Positions 1 to 10,424 of a DNA stretch of 64,000 nt are shown in pieces. The stretch spans positions 1-64,000 of the forward strand of contig NZ_AUEA01000013.1 of the NCBI RefSeq assembly GCF_000425745.1, written 5' to 3'. Source of the DNA: Pseudomonas cremoricolorata DSM 17059 = NBRC 16634 (GTDB lineage: Bacteria > Pseudomonadota > Gammaproteobacteria > Pseudomonadales > Pseudomonadaceae). Both the position numbers and the translations under genes were made by a program. Below the pieces are notes generated by a model. It was given only the letters and a program-made list of their open reading frames with translations. It did not search any database and was not told where the DNA came from. Numbering within the stretch: the stretch's first letter is position 1; each line of letters starts with the position of its first letter.

Positions 1-4
1 GAAT

Positions 5-122
5 TTCTTGACGACCATAGAGCATTGGAACCACCTGATCCCATCCCGAACTCAGCAGTGAAACGATGCATCGCCGATGGTAGTGTGGGGTTTCCCCATG
101 TGAGAGTAGGTCATCGTCAAGA
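5..122 (+). rRNA. rrf: 5S ribosomal RNA
   Basis: The sequence carries the classic gammaproteobacterial 5S core: the CCACCTGA/CCCATCCCGAACTCAG segment, the GAAACG loop region and the closing TGAGAGTAGG segment. CTTGACGA near position 7 pairs with TCGTCAAG near position 121 to form the terminal stem. The exact ends are uncertain by a few bases. It is the last gene of an rRNA operon whose 16S and 23S genes lie outside the window. Confidence 0.95.
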
Positions 123-131
123 TTCATTTCG

Positions 132-172
132 CAAAACCCCTATCTGCGCAAGCAGGTAGGGGTTTTGTCTTT
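132..172 (+). terminator. rRNA operon terminator
   Basis: A 16-bp stem (132-147 pairing with 152-167, one G-T wobble) with a 4-nt loop is followed by TCTTTT, about ten bases after the 5S end. This is a standard intrinsic terminator for the rRNA transcript. Confidence 0.9.
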
Positions 173-272
173 TCTGGCACTATAGCGAGGTGCCTGAATG
201 CTGGGGAGCCATCTCCCATATCCGAGGTCGGATCACTAGACTACAGCCGACGTACTTCTGCAGAAGCCAACC

Positions 273-932
273 ATGTCCGAATCCGTTGATCAGCCTGTGC
301 TGAGCGAAATGCCGCTGGACACGCTCATCGCCTGTCACGAATGTGACCTGCTGATGCACAAGCCTGTGCTGCGCAAAGACGAGAAGGCCCAGTGCCCACG
401 CTGCGGCTACGAGCTGTATGCCCAACGTCACAACGTCGTCAACCGCAGCCTGGCGTTGGTGCTGACCGCGCTGTTACTGTTCGTTCCGGCGAATTTTTTA
501 CCCATCATGAAGCTGCATCTGCTCGGGCAAACGTCCGAGGACACGGTGTGGAGCGGCGTATTGGGCCTTTACGACTCCGAGATGCGCGGCATCGCCGTGG
601 TGGTGTTTCTGTGCAGCATGGCCATCCCGCTGCTCAAGTTGACCTGCCAGTTGGCCGTGCTGCTCAGCATTCGACTGAACGTCGGTCGCAGCTACGGTCT
701 GTTCATCTACCGCATCTACCACCATGTACGTGACTGGGGAATGCTGGAGGTTTATCTGATGGGTGTTCTGGTGGCTATCGTCAAGCTGGTCGACATGGCT
801 CAGTTGACCATCGGATTGGGTCTTGTGTGCTTTGTCGGATTGTTGCTGGTACAGGTGTGGTTGGAGGTCGTGATGTCACCCCATCAAATATGGGTCGCGC
901 TGTCTGGGGAGGATGTACATGCGGGCGATTGA
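273..932 (+). CDS. pqiA: PqiA/LetA-type membrane protein, first single-domain copy
   Basis: This 219-aa inner-membrane protein of the paraquat-inducible protein A family works with a periplasm-spanning MCE protein in lipid traffic between the membranes. A cytoplasmic zinc-ribbon-like motif sits at the N-terminus (Cys21/Cys24 and Cys41/Cys44) and is followed by about four membrane helices. E. coli PqiA and LetA are about 420 aa and contain two such units in one chain. Here the second unit is a separate gene that overlaps this one by about 14 bp, so the two products probably act as a pair. It is the first gene of a three-gene operon ending with the MCE protein. Confidence 0.88.
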   Translation: MSESVDQPVLSEMPLDTLIACHECDLLMHKPVLRKDEKAQCPRCGYELYAQRHNVVNRSLALVLTALLLFVPANFLPIMKLHLLGQTSEDTVWSGVLGLYDSEMRGIAVVVFLCSMAIPLLKLTCQLAVLLSIRLNVGRSYGLFIYRIYHHVRDWGMLEVYLMGVLVAIVKLVDMAQLTIGLGLVCFVGLLLVQVWLEVVMSPHQIWVALSGEDVHAGD

Positions 933-1542
933 TGCAGGAATCGTCGTCTGCAATGAATGCCATGAACTCAATCGCATTCCGGCACAAGGGCGCCTGGGCC
1001 ATTGCAGGCGCTGTGGTGCGATACTGCATGAGCGGCGGCCCAATAGCATCACGCGCACCTGGGCGTTGCTCTTCGCGGCGATGATTCTCTATATCCCGGC
1101 CAACGTCCTGCCCATCATGACGGTGAGCAGTCTGGGCAAAGGCACGCCGGATACGATCATGTCAGGGGTCATTACCCTCATGCAGCACGGCATGTTGCCT
1201 ATCGCTGCGGTGGTGTTCGTGGCCAGTATTCTGGTGCCGACGTTCAAGTTGATCGGCATTGCCTTGTTGTTGTACTCGGTTCAGCGCCATCAACCACTTT
1301 CGGCGCGGCAGAGAATCTGGATGTATCGCTTCATCGAATTCATCGGGCGCTGGTCGATGCTGGATATTTTCGTCATCGCCATTCTCGTGGCAGTGGTGAA
1401 TTTCGGTCGTATTGCCAGTGTCGAAGCCAATCTGGGCGCTGTCGCCTTTGCCAGCGTGGTGATTCTGACCATGTTTGCAGCGTTAACTTTCGATCCCCGT
1501 CTGATCTGGGATAACACGGAGTCGGATGACGACCATGAGTGA
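919..1542 (+). CDS. pqiA: PqiA/LetA-type membrane protein, second single-domain copy
   Basis: This is the second PqiA/LetA unit, 207 aa. It has its own zinc-ribbon-like motif (Cys11/Cys14 and Cys29/Cys32) and about four membrane segments. The ATG at 919 is chosen because GGGGAGG at 906-912 lies 6 bases upstream. The ATG at 913 has no room for a ribosome-binding site. The gene overlaps the first copy by 14 bp and the MCE gene by up to 17 bp, which implies translational coupling. Together the two copies equal one E. coli PqiA or LetA. The lipid substrate and the transport direction cannot be read from the sequence. Confidence 0.88.
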   Translation: MRAIDAGIVVCNECHELNRIPAQGRLGHCRRCGAILHERRPNSITRTWALLFAAMILYIPANVLPIMTVSSLGKGTPDTIMSGVITLMQHGMLPIAAVVFVASILVPTFKLIGIALLLYSVQRHQPLSARQRIWMYRFIEFIGRWSMLDIFVIAILVAVVNFGRIASVEANLGAVAFASVVILTMFAALTFDPRLIWDNTESDDDHE

Positions 1543-3835
1543 TTTGCCTACGGCTAAAACCCGCCCCGCTTCAAATTGGTCGGCTATCTGGATTCTTCCG
1601 CTCATTGCCCTGTTCATCGGCGGCTGGTTGGCCTTTCAGGCTTATCGCGACGCCGGTGTGGAAATCGAGGTGCGCTTCAAGACGGGTGAGGGGATCGTCG
1701 CCAACAAGACCGAGGTCATCTACAAAGGGATGTCGGTCGGTAAGGTCAAATCCCTGGTGCTGGATGACGAGGGGCGCAATACCGGCGTCATCGCTACCAT
1801 CGAAATGAACAAGGCTGCGCAGGATCACCTCACCACCGGCACGCGTTTCTGGTTGGTCAAGCCGAGTGTTTCGCTGGCGGGTATCTCGGGCCTGGAAACC
1901 CTGGTGTCGGGTAACTACATTGCCATCGACCCTGGCAAGGGCGAGCCGGTCAAGCGCTTCACCGCGCTGTCGGAGGCGCCGCCGTTATCGGACAACGAGC
2001 CTGGTTTGCACCTCACGCTCAAGGCCGAGCGGCTTGGCTCGCTCAATCGCGACAGCCCGGTGTTCTACAAGCAGATCCAGGTCGGCCGGGTGAAGAGCTA
2101 CCGCCTCCTGGAAGACCAGGACATGGTCGAGATCAAGATCTTCATCCAGCCTGCGTACGCCAATCTGGTGCGTAAACACACGCGCTTCTGGAATGCCAGT
2201 GGGGTGAGCATCAATGCCGACTTGTCGGGGGTCAAAGTACGCACCGAGTCGTTGGCCAGTATCGTTTCCGGCGGGATTGCGTTCGCCACCCCTGAGCATC
2301 GCAAGGACAGCCCTCCCACCGATCCAAGTCTGCCGTTCCGCCTGTATGAAGACTTCGATGCCGCTCAGGCTGGTATTCGCATCAAGCTCAAGCTGACGGA
2401 CTTCGAAGGGCTACAGGCCGGACGTACGCCGGTGATGTACAAAGGTATCCAGGTCGGCTCGCTGAAGACATTGAAGATCGAGGAAGACCTCACCAGCGCT
2501 ACCGCAGAACTCACCATGGACCCGCTGGCTGAAGACTTCCTGGTTTCCGGCACCCAGTTCTGGGTGGTCAAGCCATCGATTTCCCTGGCGGGAATCACCG
2601 GGCTCGAGGCGCTGGTAAAAGGTAACTACATTGCCATTCGTCCTGGTGAGAAGGGCTCTGCACCTACCCGGGAGTTCGAAGCGCGGGCCAAGGCGCCGCC
2701 GCTCGATCTGAAGGCGCCAGGCCTGCACCTGGTGCTGTTCGCCGATACCCTGGGTTCGGTCGAGGTGGGCAGTCCGGTGATGTACCGTCAGGTCAAGGTG
2801 GGCAACGTGCAGAGCTATCAGTTCGCTCGCGACAGCAAGCGCATCCTGATTGGTGTGCACATCGAGAAGGAATACCAGAACCTGGTCAATGGCTCGACGC
2901 GCTTCTGGAATTCCAGCGGGATCACGCTGACCGGTGGGCTTTCAGGTATCAAGATTCAGAGTGAATCACTGCAGACGCTGATGGCAGGTGGCATCACCTT
3001 CGACACGCCGCAAGCGAACGTGCCACTGAAGCGGCATATTCCCCGCTTCCGCCTGCACGAGAATCAGGAGGCAGCGAACCGTGCTGGCACCCTGATCACC
3101 ATTCGCGTCGAGCGTGCCGATGGCCTCAAGCCGGGTACGCCCATTCGCTTCCGTGGCCTGGAAGTGGGCAGCGTCGAGAGCGTCGACCTCACCGCAGACT
3201 TGCAGGCTGTGCTGCTGCGCGCACGCATCAACGAAGTGCCGGAGCGGATCGCGCGCGTCGGCACGCAGTTCTGGGTGGTCAAGCCGGCGTTCGGCCTGGC
3301 ACGTACCGAGAACCTCGACACGCTGGTGGGCGGTCAGTATCTGGAGGTCAAGCCCGCGGCCAAGGTGCAGGCGCCGCAGCGTGATTTCATTGCGCTGGCC
3401 GAAGCGCCTGAGGTCAAGGAGACCGAAGTTGGCTTGCCGCTGACCCTTAGCGCCGCTAGGCGCGGGTCGATCAAGCCGGGGGTGCCGGTCACCTACCGTG
3501 AGGTCAAGGTCGGTAAGGTCACCAGTTACGAGTTGGGGCAGAGCGCAGATCGTGTACTGATTCACGTGCTGATCGAGCCACGTTATGCCGGCCTGGTTCG
3601 TGGTGGCAGCCGATTCTGGAACAGCAGTGGCTTTGGCTTCGACTGGGGGCTGATCAAAGGTGCCACGTTGCGCACCGAGTCGGTAGAGACCCTGATCGAT
3701 GGCGGTATCGCCTTCGCTACCCCGGAGGGGGAGCAAATGGGCAACCCGGCGCGGCCGAACCAGACCTTCGCGCTCTTCGACAAAGCCGAAGACCCGTGGC
3801 TTGAGTGGGCACCGAAGATTCCACTGGCCAAGTAG
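1526..3835 (+). CDS. pqiB: Six-MCE-domain intermembrane lipid transport protein (PqiB/LetB-like)
   Basis: This 769-aa protein has one N-terminal membrane anchor (about residues 20-40) and then six MCE domains spanning about residues 45-750. The domains alternate between two sub-types. Odd domains end in a TxFWxVKP...GLExLVxGNYI pattern, and even domains have TRFWNxSG...ESLxxLxxGGIxF. The protein is therefore three copies of a two-domain unit. E. coli PqiB has three MCE domains and LetB seven, so this is an intermediate-length tube, by inference a bridge for lipids across the periplasm. An alternative ATG at 1535 overlaps the upstream stop codon. Confidence 0.9.
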   Translation: MTTMSDLPTAKTRPASNWSAIWILPLIALFIGGWLAFQAYRDAGVEIEVRFKTGEGIVANKTEVIYKGMSVGKVKSLVLDDEGRNTGVIATIEMNKAAQDHLTTGTRFWLVKPSVSLAGISGLETLVSGNYIAIDPGKGEPVKRFTALSEAPPLSDNEPGLHLTLKAERLGSLNRDSPVFYKQIQVGRVKSYRLLEDQDMVEIKIFIQPAYANLVRKHTRFWNASGVSINADLSGVKVRTESLASIVSGGIAFATPEHRKDSPPTDPSLPFRLYEDFDAAQAGIRIKLKLTDFEGLQAGRTPVMYKGIQVGSLKTLKIEEDLTSATAELTMDPLAEDFLVSGTQFWVVKPSISLAGITGLEALVKGNYIAIRPGEKGSAPTREFEARAKAPPLDLKAPGLHLVLFADTLGSVEVGSPVMYRQVKVGNVQSYQFARDSKRILIGVHIEKEYQNLVNGSTRFWNSSGITLTGGLSGIKIQSESLQTLMAGGITFDTPQANVPLKRHIPRFRLHENQEAANRAGTLITIRVERADGLKPGTPIRFRGLEVGSVESVDLTADLQAVLLRARINEVPERIARVGTQFWVVKPAFGLARTENLDTLVGGQYLEVKPAAKVQAPQRDFIALAEAPEVKETEVGLPLTLSAARRGSIKPGVPVTYREVKVGKVTSYELGQSADRVLIHVLIEPRYAGLVRGGSRFWNSSGFGFDWGLIKGATLRTESVETLIDGGIAFATPEGEQMGNPARPNQTFALFDKAEDPWLEWAPKIPLAK

Positions 3836-3846
3836 ACCCGCAGCCT

Positions 3847-3872
3847 GCTACCCGGCCATCACGCCGGGTAGC
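3847..3872 (+). other. Hairpin downstream of the MCE gene
   Basis: There is a perfect 10-bp inverted repeat (GCTACCCGGC at 3847-3856, its complement at 3863-3872) with a 6-nt loop. No T-run follows directly. It lies between the MCE gene and the intrinsic terminator at 3898-3925. Confidence 0.55.
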
Positions 3873-3897
3873 GAACAGGGGCTGAATCGCAGGCAAC

Positions 3898-3925
3898 AAA
3901 AAACCGACCCTGAGGTCGGTTTTTT
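3898..3925. terminator. Bidirectional terminator between pqiB and rpsT
   Basis: AAAAAACCGACC (3898-3909), a 4-nt loop and GGTCGGTTTTTT (3914-3925) form a hairpin with a T-run on both strands. This suits the two convergent genes flanking it. Confidence 0.88.
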
Positions 3926-3942
3926 ATGAACAAGTGCTTAGC

Positions 3943-4221
3943 TTAGGCAGCAGCAGCTTCTTTCAGCGCCTTGATGTGCGCGTTCAGACGGCCTTTGTGG
4001 CGAGCAGCTTTGTTCTTGTGGATGATGCCTTTATCGGCCATACGGTCGATAACTGGCACAGCCAGGGTGTAAGCCGATTGTGCTTTTTCGGCATCTTTTG
4101 CGTCGATGGCCTTAACTACGTTTTTGATGTAGGTACGGACCATGGAACGCAGGCTGGCGTTGTGGCTGCGACGCTTCTCAGCCTGCTTTGCACGTTTCTT
4201 GGCGGAAGGTGAGTTGGCCAC
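3943..4221 (-). CDS. rpsT: 30S ribosomal protein S20
   Basis: This 92-aa, very basic protein has the S20 N-terminus [18 protein letters not shown], the [11 protein letters not shown] segment and an Ala/Lys-rich C-terminus. It binds 16S rRNA in the small subunit. It is a single gene transcribed leftwards, divergent from murJ, which is the usual Pseudomonas arrangement. The length matches the family. Confidence 0.97.
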   Translation of the reverse strand: MANSPSAKKRAKQAEKRRSHNASLRSMVRTYIKNVVKAIDAKDAEKAQSAYTLAVPVIDRMADKGIIHKNKAARHKGRLNAHIKALKEAAAA

Positions 4222-4475
4222 CGTCGAGCTCCTCGAAAGACTTTTGGATAAATGACAAGCAAATAAGGCCGCGAATCATGCCGATGAGTTCATCGGTTGT
4301 CAAGGCCATATGCAGGGTCCCGCTGAGTGGCAGCAGTGCTGGAAGGAGTGGATTCCATTCTGCGCCGCGACCTGTAAACTCGGGAAATTTGGCTCCCCCT
4401 GCAGCGAGCGCGGGAGTATCGCATATTCGAGCGTCGACTGGCAGCGCTCCTCGTCCCCTGGCGTAAAACTTTTCC

Positions 4476-6014
4476 ATGAATCTGCTCCGATCCCTGGCTG
4501 CGGTCAGCTCCATCACCATGATTTCCCGTGTGCTGGGCTTCATTCGCGACACCATCCTGGCGCGCATCTTTGGCGCAGGCGTTGCGACGGACGCCTTTTT
4601 CATCGCCTTCAAGCTGCCCAACCTGCTGCGCCGGATCTTCGCCGAGGGTGCTTTCTCGCAAGCCTTCGTGCCGATTCTTGCCGAATACAAGACCCAGCAA
4701 GGCGAGGAAGCCACCCGCACCTTCATTGCCTATGTCAGTGGCCTGCTGACGCTGGTGCTGGCATTGGTGACCGCCGTAGGCATACTCGCCGCGCCCTGGG
4801 TGGTGTGGGTGACGGCGCCGGGCTTCGTCGACAGCAGCGAAAAATACGAACTGACCAGCGCGCTGCTGCGGGTGACCTTTCCTTATATATTGCTGATCTC
4901 GTTGTCGTCCCTGGCCGGCGCGATCCTCAACACCTGGAACCGCTTTTCCGTCCCAGCGTTCACCCCGACCTTGCTCAACGTCGCGATGATCGGCTTCGCC
5001 GTCTTCCTCACGCCGTATTTCGATCCGCCGATCATGGCCCTTGCGTGGGGCGTGCTGGCCGGTGGCCTGGCGCAGTTGCTCTATCAACTGCCGGCCCTCA
5101 AACGCATCGGTATGCTCGTGCTGCCACGCCTGAATGTGCGCGACGCCGGTGTGTGGCGTGTGCTGAAACAGATGTTGCCGGCGATTCTGGGTGTATCGGT
5201 GAGTCAGATTTCTCTGATCATCAACACGATTTTTGCTTCGTTTCTGGTCGCAGGTTCCGTGTCGTGGATGTACTACGCCGACCGCCTGATGGAGCTGCCG
5301 TCCGGTGTGCTGGGCGTGGCGCTCGGCACCATCCTGCTGCCGACGCTGGCCAAGACCTACGCCAACCGCGATCGTCAGGAGTACTCGCGGATTCTCGACT
5401 GGGGCCTGCGCCTGTGTTTCCTGCTGGTGTTGCCGTGCACGCTGGCCCTGGCCATCCTGGCCGAGCCACTGACCGTCGCGCTGTTCCAGTACGGCAAGTT
5501 CACCGCCTTCGATGCGGCCATGACCCAGCGCGCGCTCATGGCCTATTCGGTCGGGCTGCTGGCGATCATCCTGGTCAAGGTGCTGGCTCCCGGCTTCTAT
5601 GCCCAGCAGAACATTCGCACGCCGGTGAAGATCGCCATCTTCACGCTGATCTCAACGCAGTTGCTGAACCTGGCTCTGGTGGGGCCACTGCAGCATGCAG
5701 GCCTTGCCCTGGCGATCAGCATCGGCGCTTGCCTGAACGCGGGTCTGCTGTACTGGCGCCTGCGCAGCCAGCAGTTGTTCCAGCCGCAGCCGGGCTGGCC
5801 GATGTTCCTGCTCAAACTGGTGGCGGCGGTGCTGTTGATGAGCGCCGTGCTGATCGGTGGCATGCAGCTGATGCCGGCCTGGGCCGAGGGCAACATGGCT
5901 GAGCGGTTCATGCGTCTGGGGACGCTGATTGTGGCCGGTGTGGTGAGCTATTTCGGCTGCCTGCTACTGTGTGGCATACGTCCGCGGCACTTTGCACGCA
6001 AAGCCTTGCACTGA
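4476..6014 (+). CDS. murJ: Lipid II flippase MurJ
   Basis: This 512-aa polytopic membrane protein of the MurJ/MviN (MOP exporter) family moves lipid II across the inner membrane for peptidoglycan synthesis. The N-terminus, with [12 protein letters not shown], the [11 protein letters not shown] segment and the [19 protein letters not shown] segment, is diagnostic. About 14 membrane helices are visible and the length is normal. No strong ribosome-binding site is seen before the ATG, but the homologous N-terminus fixes the start. The position between rpsT (divergent) and ribF is as expected in Pseudomonas. Confidence 0.96.
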   Translation: MNLLRSLAAVSSITMISRVLGFIRDTILARIFGAGVATDAFFIAFKLPNLLRRIFAEGAFSQAFVPILAEYKTQQGEEATRTFIAYVSGLLTLVLALVTAVGILAAPWVVWVTAPGFVDSSEKYELTSALLRVTFPYILLISLSSLAGAILNTWNRFSVPAFTPTLLNVAMIGFAVFLTPYFDPPIMALAWGVLAGGLAQLLYQLPALKRIGMLVLPRLNVRDAGVWRVLKQMLPAILGVSVSQISLIINTIFASFLVAGSVSWMYYADRLMELPSGVLGVALGTILLPTLAKTYANRDRQEYSRILDWGLRLCFLLVLPCTLALAILAEPLTVALFQYGKFTAFDAAMTQRALMAYSVGLLAIILVKVLAPGFYAQQNIRTPVKIAIFTLISTQLLNLALVGPLQHAGLALAISIGACLNAGLLYWRLRSQQLFQPQPGWPMFLLKLVAAVLLMSAVLIGGMQLMPAWAEGNMAERFMRLGTLIVAGVVSYFGCLLLCGIRPRHFARKALH

Positions 6015-6073
6015 CGCTCGCGCAGGTCAGGCATCGGATTTTCATCGTCAATGCCACCTGCGGGTGCTGCTGT

Positions 6074-6103
6074 CTGTCACCAGCGTCCGGGTGTGGTTAT
6101 AAT
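6074..6103 (+). promoter_or_regulatory. Putative sigma-70 promoter for ribF-ileS-lspA-fkpB-ispH
   Basis: CTGTCA (6074-6079, 4/6 of the -35 consensus) is separated by 18 bp from a perfect TATAAT at 6098-6103. The -10 box ends 28 bases before the ribF ATG. It was found by eye and is untested. Confidence 0.55.
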
Positions 6104-6131
6104 CGACCACTTTATGAGCAAGAAGCGCGCT

Positions 6132-7082
6132 ATGCAGCTGGTTCGAGGTCTTCACAACCTTCGCCCCGAGCACCGGGGCTGTGTCGCCACCATTGGCAAC
6201 TTCGACGGGGTTCACCGTGGCCACCAGGCTATCCTGGGGCGTTTGCGTGAGCGTGGTCAGGCGCTGGGTCTGCCGACCTGCGTGGTGATCTTCGAGCCGC
6301 AGCCGCGTGAGTACTTCGCCCCCGACACGGCCCCGGCCCGCCTGGCGCGGCTGCGCGACAAGATCGAGCTGCTGCAGGCCGAAGGCGTCGATCAGGTGCT
6401 GTGCCTGGCGTTCAACCAGCAGCTCAGCGCGCTCAGCGCCAGCGAGTTCGTCGACGTGATCATGGTCAAGGGGCTGGATGTGCGTCACCTGGAAGTGGGG
6501 GACGATTTCCGCTTTGGCTGCGACCGCGCGGGGGATTTCGCTTTCCTCAGTGACATGGGCCGCCAGCACGGTTTCACCGTCGAAGCCGCGCAAACCGTGG
6601 TGCAAGACGGCCTGCGCGTCAGCAGCACGCAGGTTCGCAAGGCGCTGGCCGAGGCCGACTTCGAACTCGCCGCTGATCTGCTCGGCCGCCCCTATCGTAT
6701 TTGCGGGCGGGTGCTGCATGGCCAGAAACTGGCGCGCCAGTTGGGCACGCCCACGGCCAACATCCAGCTCAAGCGCCGCCACGTGCCGCTGTCGGGGGTC
6801 TACCTGACCAGTGCCGAGATCGACGGCAAGCGCTGGCCGGGCATCGCCAACATCGGCGTACGCCCAAGTGTCGCCGGCGACGGCCGACCACACCTGGAAA
6901 TCCATCTGCTGGATTTTGCCGGTGATCTCTACGACCGGCGCCTGGCTGTGCAATTTCACCACAAGCTGCGCGAAGAGCAGCGTTTCGCCTCGCTCGAGGC
7001 GCTCAAGTCGGCGATCGACGCGGACATCGCCGCCGCACGTGCCCACTGGCACGCTCAACCGCTAACCAAGAGCCTGAAATGA
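6132..7082 (+). CDS. ribF: Bifunctional riboflavin kinase / FAD synthetase
   Basis: This 316-aa enzyme makes FMN from riboflavin and then FAD. The N-terminal nucleotidyltransferase part shows [13 protein letters not shown], and the C-terminal kinase part shows GTPTANIQL and later GVRPSV. The ATG at 6132 ([12 protein letters not shown]) is chosen over an upstream in-frame ATG at 6051, because 6051 lies before the TATAAT box and the family N-terminus begins at MQLVRG. The stop overlaps the ileS start (ATGA), so the genes are translationally coupled. The ribF-ileS-lspA linkage is conserved in many Proteobacteria. Confidence 0.95.
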   Translation: MQLVRGLHNLRPEHRGCVATIGNFDGVHRGHQAILGRLRERGQALGLPTCVVIFEPQPREYFAPDTAPARLARLRDKIELLQAEGVDQVLCLAFNQQLSALSASEFVDVIMVKGLDVRHLEVGDDFRFGCDRAGDFAFLSDMGRQHGFTVEAAQTVVQDGLRVSSTQVRKALAEADFELAADLLGRPYRICGRVLHGQKLARQLGTPTANIQLKRRHVPLSGVYLTSAEIDGKRWPGIANIGVRPSVAGDGRPHLEIHLLDFAGDLYDRRLAVQFHHKLREEQRFASLEALKSAIDADIAAARAHWHAQPLTKSLK

Positions 7083-9916
7083 CCGACTACAAAGCCACGC
7101 TAAACCTACCGGACACCGCCTTCCCCATGAAGGCCGGCCTGCCTCAGCGCGAACCGCAGATTCTGCAGCGCTGGGACAGCATTGGCCTGTACGGGAAGCT
7201 GCGCGAGATTGGCAAGGATCGTCCGAAGTTCGTCCTGCACGACGGTCCGCCCTACGCCAACGGCAAGATTCACATCGGTCATGCGCTGAACAAGATCCTC
7301 AAGGACATGATCATCCGCTCCAAGACCTTGTCCGGCTTCGACGCGCCGTACGTGCCCGGCTGGGACTGCCATGGTCTGCCCATCGAGCACAAGGTCGAGG
7401 TCACCCACGGCAAGCACCTGACCGCTGATCAGACCCGCGAGCTGTGCCGTGCCTACGCTGCCGAGCAGATCGAAGGGCAGAAGAGTGAGTTCATTCGCCT
7501 GGGCGTGCTGGGTGACTGGGACAACCCCTACAAGACCATGAACTTCGCCAACGAGGCCGGCGAGATCCGCGCCCTGGCGGAAATGGTCAAGCAGGGCTTC
7601 GTGTTCAAGGGCCTCAAGCCTGTGAACTGGTGCTTCGATTGCGGTTCGGCACTGGCCGAGGCCGAGGTCGAATACGCCGACAAGACCTCGCAGACCCTCG
7701 ATGTCGCCTTCCCGATTTCCGATGCCGACAGCGCCAAGCTGGCCGCCGCTTTTGGCCTGGCCGAGCTGAGCAAGCCTGCGGCCATGGTGATCTGGACCAC
7801 CACCCCGTGGACCATCCCGGCTAACCAGGGCCTGAGCGTGCATGCCGAGTTCAGCTATGCGCTGGTCGATATCGGTGACCGCCTGCTGGTGCTGGCCGAA
7901 GAGCTGGTGCCCGCGTGTCTGCAGCGTTATGGCCGTGAAGGCCAGGTCATCGCCACCACCACCGGCGCTGCGCTTGAACTGATCAACTTCCGTCACCCGT
8001 TCTACGATCGCCTGTCGCCGGTGTACCTGGCCGACTACGTCGAGCTGGGCGCCGGTACCGGCATCGTCCACACCTCGCCATCGTATGGCGAAGACGACTT
8101 CGTCACCTGCAAGCGTTATGGCATGCACAACGACGAAATCCTCGCCCCGGTGCAGAGCAACGGCGTGTACGTGCCTGACCTGGAGTTCTTCGGCGGTCAG
8201 TTCATCTTCAAGGTCGGGCCGGCGATCATCGACAAGCTGCGTGAAGTCGATGCGCTGATGCACACCGAAAACATCAAGCACAGCTACATGCACTGCTGGC
8301 GCCACAAGACGCCGCTGATCTACCGCGCCACCGCGCAGTGGTTCGTCGGCATGGACCGCCAGCCGCACAACGGCGAGCCGCTGCGCGCCCGCGCGCTCAA
8401 GGCCGTCGAAGAAACCAAGTTCGTCCCGGCCTGGGGTCAGGCGCGGTTGCACGCGATGATCGCCAACCGCCCGGATTGGTGCATCTCGCGCCAGCGTAAC
8501 TGGGGCGTGCCGATTCCGTTCTTCCTCAACCGCCAGACCGGCGAGTTGCACCCGCGCACCGTCGAGCTGATGGAAGAGGTTGCCCAGCGTGTCGAGCAGC
8601 AAGGCATCGAAGCCTGGTTCAAGCTCGACAGCGCCGAGCTGCTGGGTGAGGAAGCCGATCAGTACGAGAAGATCGCCGACACCCTGGATGTGTGGTTCGA
8701 CTCCGGTACCACCCACTGGCACGTGCTGCGTGGCTCCCACGACATCGGCCATGCCACAGGCCCGCGTGCGGACCTTTACCTGGAAGGCTCCGACCAGCAC
8801 CGCGGCTGGTTCCACTCTTCCTTGCTGACCGGTTGCGCCATCGACGGCCACGCGCCGTACCGCGAGCTGCTGACCCACGGTTTCACCGTGGACGAGAACG
8901 GCCGCAAGATGTCCAAGTCGCTGGGCAACACCATCGAGCCGGACAAGGTCAACAACACCCTGGGCGCCGACATCATGCGTCTGTGGGTATCGGCGACCGA
9001 CTATTCCGGTGAAATGGCGGTCTCCGACCAGATTCTCCAGCGCAGCGCCGATGCCTACCGGCGGATTCGCAACACTGCGCGCTTCCTGCTTTCCAACCTG
9101 TCCGGCTTCGACCCGGCGCGCGACCTGCTGCAACCCGAGCAGATGATCGCCCTCGACCGCTGGGCGGTGGACCGCACCTTGCTGCTGCAACGCGAGTTGC
9201 AGGAGCACTACGGCGAGTACCGCTTCTGGAACGTCTACTCCAAGGTGCACAACTTCTGTGTCCAGGAGCTGGGCGGCTTCTACCTCGACATCATCAAGGA
9301 TCGTCAGTACACCACTGGCGCCAACAGCGTTGCGCGTCGCTCGTGCCAGACCGCGCTGTATCACATCAGCGAGGCGCTGGTGCGCTGGATCGCACCGATC
9401 CTGGCGTTCACCGCAGACGAGCTGTGGCAGTACCTGCCGGGTGAGCGCAACGAATCGGTGATGCTCAACACCTGGTACGAAGGCCTGGCCGAGTTGCCTG
9501 AAGGCTTCGAGCTCGATCGTGCGTACTGGGATCGCGTCATGGCGGTCAAGGCGGCGGTCAACAAGGAGTTGGAGAACCAGCGTGCGGCCAAGGTCATCGG
9601 CGGCAACCTGCAGGCTGAAGTGACCTTGTTCGCCGCAGATGACCTGAGCGCCGACCTGCACAAGCTGGGTGATGAACTGCGCTTCGTGCTGATCACCTCG
9701 GCAGCCAGCGTGCTGCCGCTGGCCGACGCACCGGCCGAAGCCGTCGCCACCGAAGTGGAAGGGCTGAAACTGAGTGTGGTCAAGTCTGGCCATGCCAAGT
9801 GCGGTCGTTGCTGGCACTTCCGCGCCGATGTCGGCAGCCATCCGGAGCACCCGGAAATCTGCGCGCGTTGCGTCGATAACCTGAGCGGTAACGGCGAGGT
9901 GCGCCACTATGCCTAA
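7079..9916 (+). CDS. ileS: Isoleucyl-tRNA synthetase
   Basis: This 945-aa class I aminoacyl-tRNA synthetase charges tRNA-Ile. The HIGH motif is at residues 65-68, KMSKS is at about 610-614, and a large editing domain lies between them. A C-terminal zinc finger has CxxC at 908/911 and a second CxxC about 20 residues later. This is the bacterial full-length form. It overlaps ribF by 4 bp and lspA by 8 bp in a single operon. Confidence 0.98.
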   Translation: MTDYKATLNLPDTAFPMKAGLPQREPQILQRWDSIGLYGKLREIGKDRPKFVLHDGPPYANGKIHIGHALNKILKDMIIRSKTLSGFDAPYVPGWDCHGLPIEHKVEVTHGKHLTADQTRELCRAYAAEQIEGQKSEFIRLGVLGDWDNPYKTMNFANEAGEIRALAEMVKQGFVFKGLKPVNWCFDCGSALAEAEVEYADKTSQTLDVAFPISDADSAKLAAAFGLAELSKPAAMVIWTTTPWTIPANQGLSVHAEFSYALVDIGDRLLVLAEELVPACLQRYGREGQVIATTTGAALELINFRHPFYDRLSPVYLADYVELGAGTGIVHTSPSYGEDDFVTCKRYGMHNDEILAPVQSNGVYVPDLEFFGGQFIFKVGPAIIDKLREVDALMHTENIKHSYMHCWRHKTPLIYRATAQWFVGMDRQPHNGEPLRARALKAVEETKFVPAWGQARLHAMIANRPDWCISRQRNWGVPIPFFLNRQTGELHPRTVELMEEVAQRVEQQGIEAWFKLDSAELLGEEADQYEKIADTLDVWFDSGTTHWHVLRGSHDIGHATGPRADLYLEGSDQHRGWFHSSLLTGCAIDGHAPYRELLTHGFTVDENGRKMSKSLGNTIEPDKVNNTLGADIMRLWVSATDYSGEMAVSDQILQRSADAYRRIRNTARFLLSNLSGFDPARDLLQPEQMIALDRWAVDRTLLLQRELQEHYGEYRFWNVYSKVHNFCVQELGGFYLDIIKDRQYTTGANSVARRSCQTALYHISEALVRWIAPILAFTADELWQYLPGERNESVMLNTWYEGLAELPEGFELDRAYWDRVMAVKAAVNKELENQRAAKVIGGNLQAEVTLFAADDLSADLHKLGDELRFVLITSAASVLPLADAPAEAVATEVEGLKLSVVKSGHAKCGRCWHFRADVGSHPEHPEICARCVDNLSGNGEVRHYA

Positions 9917-10424
9917 CCCTTCGGTGGGGCGCTTCGGGCGCCTTTCCTGGCTGTGGCTCAGCCTGGTGGTCCTGGTCCTCGACCAGGCCACCAAGCTGTA
10001 CTTCGACGGCAACCTGAGCATGTACCAGCAGATCGTGGTCATTCCCGACTACTTCAGCTGGACCCTGGCCTACAACACTGGCGCCGCCTTCAGCTTCCTC
10101 GCCGATGGCGCGGGCTGGCAGCGCTGGCTGTTCGCCCTGATCGCTATCGTGGTCAGCACCGTGCTGGTGGTTTGGCTCAAGCGCCTGGGGCGCAACGAGA
10201 CCTGGCTGGCCGTGGCGCTGGCGCTGGTGCTCGGAGGTGCGCTGGGCAACCTGTACGACCGTATCGTGCTCGGCCATGTGGTCGACTTCATCCTGGTGCA
10301 CTGGCAGAACCGCCACTACTTCCCGGCCTTCAATCTCGCCGACAGCGCCATTTGCGTGGGCGCGGTGATGCTGGCGCTGGATATGTTCAAGAGCAAGAAG
10401 TCCGAGGAGCCGGTCAATGACTGA
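9909..10424 (+). CDS. lspA: Lipoprotein signal peptidase (signal peptidase II)
   Basis: This 171-aa inner-membrane aspartic protease cleaves the signal peptide of prolipoproteins after lipidation. Four membrane helices and the family blocks are visible: [10 protein letters not shown], the [10 protein letters not shown] block, [16 protein letters not shown] and FNLADSAI. The last two carry the catalytic aspartates. It overlaps ileS by 8 bp and fkpB by 8 bp, so it is part of the ribF-ispH operon. Length and order are typical. Confidence 0.96.
   Translation: MPNPSVGRFGRLSWLWLSLVVLVLDQATKLYFDGNLSMYQQIVVIPDYFSWTLAYNTGAAFSFLADGAGWQRWLFALIAIVVSTVLVVWLKRLGRNETWLAVALALVLGGALGNLYDRIVLGHVVDFILVHWQNRHYFPAFNLADSAICVGAVMLALDMFKSKKSEEPVND

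Noticed and set aside
7106..10042. Very long minus-strand frame opposite ileS and lspA (978 codons)
   Set aside because: High-GC shadow frame: the plus strand encodes unmistakable IleS and LspA with all motifs. Similar long shadows opposite clpB and the receptor genes were dropped for the same reason.
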